Source: Tetrapyrgos nigripes (lineage: Eukaryota > Basidiomycota > Agaricomycetes > Agaricales > Campanellaceae). Taken from it: a DNA stretch of 64,000 nt. Numbering within the stretch: the stretch's first letter is position 1; every line of letters begins with the position of its first letter. The notes beneath the pieces were generated by a model. It was not told the DNA's origin and made no database searches. It saw nothing but the letters and a program-made list of their open reading frames with translations. The stretch is taken from assembly GCA_013368315.1 (NCBI GenBank), contig JAACJM010000037.1, positions 124,001-188,000 of the forward strand, written 5' to 3'. Shown here piece by piece: positions 56,601 through 64,000 of this stretch. The translations under genes and the position numbers were made by a program.

Positions 56601-58468
56601 GTTCATCGTGTGACTTGGGTGGTTATTGCTAAGTGACAACGTTCTTGACACCTTCAATAGAGGCAGTTCGTAATGGACCAAACATATCAATATGAAAATG
56701 GTCTCCGAAGTTTTCTGCTAATTCTGAAGTACGTTGTTTCGGAACAGAAAGTCTATGTATATTATTGATGATGCAGTCTTCGCATTGAGTTTCTGTCCAA
56801 TCATCAATAATGATTGTAATAATAGATTTATCTGTTTTTAGTAATGTTTTTAGATTTGTACAACTCATATAACCAATTTGTTTGTGAAGTTCATATAAAC
56901 TTAAAGTAGCAACGTTATCACTCAATTTTTTAGTTGTGATGGAGTAAAGTTTGGCGCTCTCGTGTATAACGCCAATGAAATTGTCCTTGTCATTACGTAT
57001 TATACATAAATGATCATGAAAAGTAAAAGTATAGTCCGCTTTTTGTGAAATACTGATTAAAGTAAACAGAAGTTTTGAGTTATAGTATACATTTTTAAGA
57101 GTGATTGATGAAGACTCACCATTGTCCTTCCTAACTTCTACCCGCATATCGCCTGCTAATCGAAGATCTAGATGCTCTGAATTGGCAACAGTTAAAGTTA
57201 CAGCAGGCGTAGTATGAACGTTAAAAAGTAAGTTAAGATACGGGTGTACAGTGTATAGTAGCACCAGAATCAATGATATGCGTATGATCTTGGTCAGAGA
57301 TCGCGGTAAAAGCAGGTAGGGAAATATGATGACTCACCGGAGTCTCTGAGTCTTCCATCTCAACGTCACCCGAAGAAATCGACTGTACCCAGTCCGATTG
57401 TGAAGTTGACGTAGTCGCAATTTGAGAAGAAGACGCAGGCATGGAGATGGCAACTGATGCATTCTCCTTGGTCTTGCCTTTGTTGGATTGTTTAGTAATC
57501 CCTTTCTTCTTCATAGCTTCTTTGGACTTTTCAGTCCACAGTTCTGGGCACGTCTGGGTTGTATGACCCATCTTGTTGCAGTTGAAGCACTTCCGATCCT
57601 TTTTGCCATCAGAAGGCTTCTGGTACAGCACTGCAGCGTTAGCGCGTTCCCCTTTTGACTTGTCCGATCGTTGAGCACCGCCTTGACTAGTGCTACCAGA
57701 CTTCTTGTCAGACTTCTTCGAAGGATACGTTCGAGCATTGCTCAAACGATAGTTAGTGAATTCCTTCTTTAGCCACGCAATGAGGTCAACAGCTGTGTAT
57801 ACGGGTTTCTCCCCTTCAGCTGCAGTAGTGGCATCCCATGTAGCTGCAGCTGCATCCACAGTTGCTTCGTAAGAACTGCGAACAAAGTGATAGTGTGGAG
57901 GAATAATCCCCACTAGAGCTGAGTAAAAGACTTGATCTGAGACATCTATGTCTCTCTTCTTGATAGAAGCCCACAGATCCTGAGCTTCGTCAAGGAGCTT
58001 ATCAAACTCCCAGACTGTTTTATGTAAGTTGAAGAGTTTCCAAAGCTCGTTAGACTCTTGAACTGTGGATGAAGGGTCGAAACGTTGCTTGAGCTTCTTG
58101 ATAAGCTCTATCGCATCTGACTCTTCAATGTAGTGGATCATGATTTTATCATCAATCTTGCCTGTAATAGGGTTAAAACAGGCTAGTTTGACAGTATTAC
58201 CAGGATGTAACCCGGAACTTTTAAAGTGTTGGTGACGAATCACCCGTAAAGTGCTATTAACGCGAAAGTACCAATTTTCACTGCCAGTAAGAACTGTCAG
58301 GGAATCAAAAGCTTTGTTGATGTCGCTGAGCGGCATCACATAGTTGGGGTTTGTATTTTCAGGCATAGATAATGCGACCGACAAAGTAGGGGTAGATAGA
58401 GGAGATAATGATGGAGTAGGGACAGTATCCTGGACATCAGTCCTAGTATTTTCGCCAGCATCAGACAT
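53682..58468 (-). pseudogene. Copia Gag-Pol, with several frame breaks
   Basis: Gag starts at MSDAGENTRTD (58468), includes a UBN2-like region (DAIELIKKLKQRFDPSST, FDKLLDEAQDLWASIKKRDI), and the zinc knuckle CFNCNKMGHTTQTC (about 57555-57596). The protease DSGAT is at about 57260-57275. The frame shifts just after it (near 57235-57250). Integrase HHCC/linker parts extend to SIEG, where the solo LTR interrupts; integrase resumes EGYKYWLTIVDNCTRW with SDNDAVF, shifts again in an A6 run (near 55955), and continues QQNGVAEN. RT (WFDSMKAEIESLE, RLVAQGFSQQEGIDY, CHVDDI) and RNase H (YGFADSDGMSTY, TEAELCALAHASQEA) lie in the frame 55512-53902; another shift near 53935 precedes DQLADILTKAL. The usual YVDD is HVDD. 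It cannot make a full polyprotein as read. Confidence 0.93.
56145..56650. repeat. Solo LTR of a second retroelement, nested in Copia
   Basis: The 506-base block starts TGTCATGAATC and ends GTTCTTGACA (TG...CA with short inverted TGTCA ends). The Copia bases CCTTC are duplicated on both sides (56140-56144 and 56651-56655). It interrupts the integrase reading between Glu-Gly codons. It is pyrimidine-rich with TATATATATC at about 56418 and no coding sequence. A solo LTR implies insertion of a full element and later LTR-LTR recombination. Confidence 0.92.
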
Positions 58469-58739
58469 AATGGGATCAAGTGCGAATGGAAGAGGGTTTT
58501 GGATGAGGTGGTTGTGCTTGCGAAGTAGATGATACGGGCGGAGTAGGAGTTTGGGTACCAGAGGGGTGTGCACTAGAGTGGCGACTGGTAGTAGGAAGTG
58601 GGATATCTGGGACTGATCCTTGAGATCGAGTTTGTCGACTAGTCATATACTAGTCCAGGAACAGAGTACGAGTAGAGAGTAAAGCAGAGTAGAACAAGTG
58701 TTTATCGAAGTTATAGCAAGCTACGCGGGGCCCATAACC

Positions 58740-58973
58740 TATTAGACTTAGGTTATCTTAGTGAATAATCTTAGCGAGAGTCACAAAGTGGGGGTAAGAG
58801 CGTGCGAACGTATCTCGCTTAACTCTCAAGTATATATCATTAATCAGAGTAGTATAATAATATAAATAGTCTAAGTATATCCGTATGATCATTTGACTGT
58901 ATGTCTGCAGTACCTGATTGATGCCGTATGCATAGTAACTTAGTAACTTGATCATTATCATTTAATTCCAACA
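58740..58973 (-). repeat. 5' LTR of the Copia element
   Basis: Same length and boundaries as the 3' LTR. The differences seen are A/G (about 53510 versus 58809), A/C (TATATAAT versus TATATCAT) and C/T (GTCCGC versus GTCTGC). Confidence 0.95.
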
Positions 58974-58978
58974 GAATA

Positions 58979-61625
58979 CTTGCCTAGAGAATATGAATGA
59001 GGAAATGAACCTTCAACTCCTTCGTGACGAGTTGCATATACAAATTGCAAATGCTAAACACCCCTCTTCATCAGTACAACGTACATCCGGCTTTTCGGGC
59101 TTTTGATCCACTTTTTGATCCTTTTTCCCCCTCAAGCTTTTCCCATCCTTTTTTCTGGGAGTTTTGATTGAGGTTTTCCTTTTTTCCGTGCCCCAGTAAC
59201 TTTGCTGAGGACTTTTTACCAATTACCTCGACTTTGTTCAAGGTTTTTTCTGAAGTCATACATAATATACATATGTATATAAGATGTATATATTAAGCAA
59301 GTTTGAAGCAAGTATGTACATAATATGTATTACTCCTTCCTTCCCCTCAAGCTCGCTCATTAATTAACCATTCCTCCTCAAGGAGCTGCATTTGCGTCCA
59401 AGTGTAGTTCGTTGAATACACTGATTTCGGACAGCACACATGTGCATATATGTATGTATGTTACGAGGCCCTTTAGGGTCTCGTTCTTATAATCTGACGT
59501 TTCTGCGTGTGGCTATGCAATTTGGATATACAGATTTTCTTACTAATTTCCAGCTCGGAATTTGATAGGAGCCGGTACTGAACTAGTCCTGTTCAGTTCC
59601 TGTATATTATGTCAGCTTTATTTGTCTGCCCAGGCTGTAGGCAATCAACCGCACCAAACATCCTTCCACCACCCTCACCATTCGCTCCGCCTACTTCTAT
59701 GTCTCAGTACACACTGCATGTCACTTCTCCCATTTCCATACCTATATCTCAAAGCCTGATACCCAGTGAAATCGATGTCAACTAATTCCGACTAAGTATT
59801 TTCTGAAGGATATCTAAAAATCTGAGCGAATCCGAGCTTGAAGCCTTTCCCTCAGAAAATGTCGGAAAATTAGACTATGCCAGATTTCGACTATCTCTGG
59901 TCAAATCCGAGTCAGACAAACAACATTCTTTACACACAGTTTCTACTTGTGGCTATGTCGTTTCGCTCCCCGATGCATTCCTGAACATGTGTCATTGATC
60001 GTCAAGCGTCACTCCTCTTTCTTGGATGCTTGCACGGTTTGTACCCTTCTGCACTTCACTAATCACTATAACAGTTTTTTGTCTTAATTTTCAGTTGTCT
60101 CAAGTACTCAACCTTATTTTTTCGTTGATGCCCAACAGGCTCTTATCCGATTATCTCCTGAATTCCAAGCTAGCAATAACAATATAATACTCTAGAATTG
60201 GGATAGTCGGCATCCGGTCTTCTTTCTGCCATTTGCCAGGGTTCAGCCTCAGGATGTTATTGTTATTCCCAAAGGTTAATAGCTTCCATCGGCACTCAGC
60301 AAAGGCAGTATCAGTCGAGAATCTGGATTTGATTTCCTAACTACGTTTTGACCTCCTCTGGCTGATCTCCGTGCCATTTCTTGCATGCTGGGGGAAAATG
60401 TACTAATCAAATATGGGCCTCGTTATTGCCACGCGAAGTGGTGGCCCACAAAGCCTTCATCACAACAAAGGCAGGAGATGGTCATTACGTTGCAAAATTG
60501 AAAGTGTAGAGTCGCAGATGCGACACAACCTGAAGGCTCAAGCCTCTGGCTTGACACTGACAGTGGGGAGAAGGAAAGGGAACTTAATGCAGGAGTGTTG
60601 ACGGACATCAACAAAACGGGCACCGTGGCATTGCGCAATGATGACGACGCGATCACGGGGCCGTCAGAGCTCGAAAATCTTTTTGGTTGATCAACAAGGC
60701 GCGTTTCTCACTGAGAAAAGACAGAATGGCAGCATCTCTTACAACTCTCTTCTGGCATCTCTTACAGCTCTCTTCTGTCTTTTCTCTTACAGCTCTCTTC
60801 TGTCTTCCTTGTCCCAGCTCCCTGCAATGGCTTCATACTGAAGCATCTCACCCGTTTTTTATCTTGGTGAGACTCTCCACTCTGTCGGCTGGGTAACGTG
60901 ATACTCACCTTCTCTGTTGTACAGGACGTTTCACTCCAAATTGGTGAAACTGACTGTCTCTACTGCCAAAGTATGACTGGTATGTTCTGCTCAATGTCCC
61001 TCTTCCTCTTTTCTCTTGTCTGACAGCCGCTACTAGATAGCTACTCAGACATAATGGGAGATTTGCTGCCAGTATGTTACGCTTGCACCTTCCTCTTCCC
61101 TTCACTGACATAGTTCCTAGTTGCACAATATAGTGCTGGCATTATCATTCTTGGATGACTGGCAAGACATGGTAGAACATAGTGACTGGTGCACAGCCTG
61201 TATGGTGTGCGTTCATGAATATTGTTGTTTTGCTTTTGTTCTCACATATTTCCTTCTAGTTTCGCTCGATGCTCATGAATCATTGTTGTATTGGACCTGG
61301 GATATTGAGGCTATTGGAAGGCTTGTCATGTATGTGGTAAGGTCGTGTTCAGGTGCAGGTGAGTGGTAACAAAGTGGTATGGAGTATGTACTATGAGTAT
61401 TCTCATGTCTTACTACTTTTGGAATATATATTTCTTTGTTTCTGCTTCTTCGTAATCCCCGTTTGAAATGTGCGTAGCAGTAGTATTTTGAGTACTTTCA
61501 GGTGTACTTTTTTATGTACTTTTAATGAGGTTTGAAAAGTTGAGCCGGATCCAGCAAAATTTGCGGAAAAGTCGCTAAAAGCCAGATGTACATTTTGCTG
61601 ATGTTGCATCAGCTGTCATATGCAG
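58979..61625. other. Repeat-rich intergenic stretch
   Basis: No gene is supported. 59090-59240 is low-complexity (CTTTT/TTTTTCC words). 59461-59527 belongs to the TTACGAGGCCCTTTAGG repeat family. 60205-60235 carries its GGCATCCGGTC part. CTCTTACA.CTCTCTTCTG is repeated three times at about 60737-60803. Cys-rich short frames at 60930-61250 (CLYCQSM, WCTACMVC) are not convincing as a gene. Confidence 0.4.
59461..59527 (+). repeat. Dispersed repeat fragment (GAGGCCCTTTAGGG family)
   Basis: GTTACGAGGCCCTTTAGGG followed by CTCGTTCTTATAATCTGACG and GCGTGTGGCTATGC. Relatives: 28907-28970 (plus), 29700-29775 (minus), 32436-32480 (plus). Confidence 0.6.
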
Positions 61626-61814
61626 CAGTGTTGTGGTTAAGCCTTAAGCCTTAATTAACTTAAGACCTTAAATACTTAACAAAATAAGACCTAACTTTGT
61701 TGGATTCCGAGCTTAAAGGTTAATTAAGGCTTAGGATGTTCACATGATTATATTTCTGTAAAGCAAATTTTTATTTTGGTGGACCTACACACATTGCTAC
61801 TCTCACTGTGGACA

Positions 61815-62317
61815 TAGCTCTTTTCAATGAGAAGAGCCTGAGAGGATTCTGAGAAGATTTGAAATCTGCTCAACAAAAGATCATTGAGAAGAGCTTGAGA
61901 AGAATTGAAATCATCTGTACTCAATGAGAAGAACATGACTCTTCTCATTGAGAAGAGTCTGAGAAGAGTGAGGGAATCCTAAGAAATCCTAGCAATCCTG
62001 CCAGTCATGTGCCATCCATGTGCTGGCTTTGAATCTATTTACCTGAGCATGTTGTGTGTAGATAGTTCAATTTACATAATAAGAGTTTGTATAGTATTAT
62101 GTCGCATGTATGGCACATGGCCAGCAGGATCTCTGGGATTCCTTAGGATTGATGTTGCTCTTCTCACTATGATCTCAGACTCTTCTCATTGAGTACTGAG
62201 CTGGGGAGATTTTGAAATTATTTTAAATCTTCTCAAACTCTTCTCAGTGGTTTCTTTTCTGAGTGGATTTCAAATATTCTCACAATCTTCTCAGGCTCTT
62301 CTCATTGATAAGAGCTA
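61815..62317. mobile_element. Foldback MITE, about 0.5 kb, nested in the hAT element
   Basis: Very long inverted arms: the left starts GCTCTTTTCAATGAGAAG (61817), and the right arm, read on the minus strand from 62315, starts GCTCTTATCAATGAGAAG. Arms stay related for about 200 bases, ending in AATCCTAAG.AATCC and ATGTGCCAT on each side. TA lies directly outside both ends, suggesting a Tc1/mariner-type target. Inside, the CTTCTCATTGAGAAGAG palindrome recurs at least five times. Confidence 0.8.
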
Positions 62318-62320
62318 CCT

Positions 62321-64000
62321 ATGCCTGCAGTGTCTATATCATGGCTTGAGGCAAGGGAGAACTCTGGGATTACTTCTGGGAAGGTAAGAAAAAAAACTTG
62401 TCCCATTTCTGAGCTCACTGTCTTGGCTGTATACAACACCACTTGGCTAAACCACAGTTGTCAGACAGTGACACCCTCAAAGTTGAGAGCTCAAATGAGG
62501 AAGCCTTCAAGCAAGGTAAGTACTCATCACTAATAACAAGGGTACCATCTTACCTGACCAATAAACAGCATGTGACAAGGCTACCTCTGTTCTCAGTGTC
62601 AAAAAATCGGAGGGGAAAGAGGGTGTCTGTATGCGTCCAATGTGACAGAGAAGAAGGCAAAGGAGTTGAAAAGAAAGGACAAGAAAGCAAAAGGGAAGGG
62701 AAAAAGGGAAAGGGAGAGTGTAAGCAAGGGCAAGAATGACAAGGAGTTGGACAAGTTGGGGCCAGCACCCTCCAAGAAGCACAAAGCTGTGGACCATGTC
62801 GAAAAGCATCAGACAACACTCAAATTATTGAAAGGAATCAATATACCATTCACCAATGATGAAAAGAAAGCTATCCAGGCACAAACTGTTCCATTAATGG
62901 GTGTTAGTGCATCTGTTGACTTCAAGGTGAGCCAGTCGTGCATTTCTCATCAAAATGATACTCACTGTGACTCCAGGCTCATCTTGTCAATCTTTATAAT
63001 GCAACTGTGAAGAAAAAAGATGCGGACTCGATGTGTGAGCAATTTGAGGCAATGGCAGACAATGCCGAGAAGATGTATAAGTGTGTGGTGGTCGCTTTTG
63101 GCACTGATAACTATGGAGGGAGTAGAGCAGGGTGTGTAAAACTGGGATCTATCAGACCATGGCTTTTTCTATTCCCATGCAGTGCACATCAGGTGAGCTC
63201 TATTCACTCAGAAGTGAATACTTTACATATACCTTCTTCTCAGGGCCAAATTGTCCTGGGAGATTACTTTAAAGCTTTTTCTGAGGCTGCAGAAACCTCT
63301 GAAGATGCAATGTCTCTTATTGGGTGGTTGAATAATCACAATTTTGTGTGCATCATCTTCGACAAGGAGCAGGAATGCAAGAATGGAAGGGTCCTCAAGT
63401 ATCTGACTGCCAATCTCACCCGTTGGACTACACACGCAGTAGCTTTCATGTGCCTTGAGGACCTTGAGACACCAATTTCATCTGCAGCATTTAACCGATG
63501 TGATGATATTATACAGGCCCAGGTTGGGAGGGAGACTGGATCCAAGGGCAATGCGCTCAGAGCTGAGGCTGAAAGCGTCTTTCCATGATTATCGAGGACA
63601 TTGAACTGATTGCCTATGCCACAAATATATGTCAGGGTGACCATGCTCGCCCTGATGTTGTTCTGTTGGCTTTTGTTGAAATGTTTTTGTATTTCCGAAA
63701 CCTGCCTTCTGAACGTTCTAATCTCTCCAAGGAGATGACAAAGCATCTTGAACACTGTTGGAAGGGTTTTGATCAGGAGCTGATGGTCACAGCTTTGATT
63801 CTTAGCCCTTACAAGTGGCAGAACAGTTTGGGTCAAAGGCCGAGGTTGATATCCTCCAACTTGATCAGTTGATTGTCAGCGTAAGTGATCCCGTTCATGA
63901 AAGAACACTTGCTGATGGTCCAAAATTCCTTTAGATGTTTGACAAGTGGATCAATCATCCAATGGTCAACCAAGACGACGATGAACAGGAATCTCTGTTG
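62321..64000 (+). pseudogene. hAT transposase, decayed and partial
   Basis: Coding pieces: SISWLEARENSGITSGK; LSDSDTLKVESSNEEAFKQ; a Lys-rich linker (TEKKAKELKRKDKKAKGKGK); TLKLLKGINIPFTNDEKKAI; an intron; AHLVNLYNATVKKKDADS ... VVVAFGTDNYGGSRAG; RPWLFLFPCSAHQ, an intron, GQIVLGDYFKAF; VLKYLTANLTRWTTH; IAYATNICQGDHARPDVVLL. The RPWL..PCSAHQ..LGDYF and TNICQ..HARPDVVLL segments are the RNase-H-like core and insertion-domain landmarks of basidiomycete hAT transposases. Frame breaks occur near 62635, 63590 (a missing stretch before IIEDIEL) and 63825. It ends beyond the window; the hAT dimerisation domain is not in view. Confidence 0.8.

Larger units (their letters stand above)
53441..58973 (-). 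mobile_element. Copia (Ty1-type) LTR retrotransposon, 5.5 kb
   Basis: Two 234-base LTRs (53441-53674 and 58740-58973) differ at only three positions that I can see. The 5-base duplication GAATA lies outside both (53436-53440 and 58974-58978). On the minus strand the order is LTR, GGTTATGGGCCC leader, Gag with zinc knuckle, protease DSGAT, integrase, reverse transcriptase, RNase H, a purine tract GAAGGGGAG, LTR. Integrase before RT defines the Copia order. A solo LTR is nested at 56145-56650. Confidence 0.97.
61626..64000 (+). mobile_element. Left part of a hAT element (continues past window)
   Basis: The left end CAGTGTTGTGGTTAAGCC matches the ends of the hAT derivatives at 38437 (CAGTGTTCTACC) and 29267 (CAGTGTCCGACC), and is followed by the same CTTAAG/TTAATTAA sub-terminal words. 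A transposase reading in the plus strand starts after 62321 and runs out of the window. The preceding eight bases, ATATGCAG (61618-61625), are the predicted duplication; the right side cannot be checked here. Confidence 0.8.

Overview
This window reads as a piece of a basidiomycete (most likely Agaricomycete mushroom) nuclear genome. The real genes are split by many GT-AG introns of about 45-130 bases, and several families are typical of Agaricomycetes: a DUF6534-like multi-spanning membrane protein, a short Kre9/Knh1-like wall protein, Ser/Thr-rich GPI-type proteins and receptor-like membrane proteins with N-terminal beta-sandwich domains. I rebuilt gene structures by hand from frames and splice sites, and I mark where a frame cannot be closed.

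Layout. 1-9.2 kb: a Cys-rich small protein (minus strand), a hAT-type MITE with a perfect 8-base target duplication, histone H4, a truncated beta-sandwich protein, a cluster of three DNA-transposon structures (5157-6682), a group of GC-rich hairpins, and a Kre9-like gene. 9.6-20.1 kb: a short-chain dehydrogenase/reductase (SDR), a divergently transcribed disordered protein with a Cys/His C-terminus, a DUF6534-type membrane protein, and a secreted-looking decarboxylase of the amidohydrolase superfamily. 20-30 kb is mostly repeats: two direct copies of a roughly 1.6-kb dispersed repeat (a third, inverted copy lies at 33 kb), a GMC oxidoreductase scrap, a large foldback, a GPI-type Ser/Gly/Thr-rich protein whose tail is out of frame, and a 396-base hAT MITE. 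30.4-32.3 kb: a secreted alpha/beta-hydrolase.

34.2-39.9 kb holds one host gene broken by two DNA transposons: a 3.4-kb PIF/Harbinger element (34893-38300, TTA duplication, Myb/SANT-like and DDE genes) and an 862-base hAT deletion derivative (38437-39298, 8-base duplication). 41.5-51 kb is gene-rich: an HpcH/HpaI aldolase, a GPI-type protein, a PITH-domain protein, and two convergent single-pass membrane proteins whose cytosolic tails both end in a helix followed by a PPxY motif. 52-59 kb: an acyltransferase pseudogene cut by a Copia retrotransposon (53441-58973, 234-base LTRs, GAATA duplication) that itself carries a solo LTR of another element (56145-56650, CCTTC duplication). From 61626 to the end runs the left part of a hAT element with a decayed transposase and a nested 0.5-kb foldback element.

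The intact genes do not form an obvious pathway or cluster. The strongest theme is repeated insertion and decay of DNA transposons and retrotransposons into host genes and into each other; the insertion boundaries are readable to the base.
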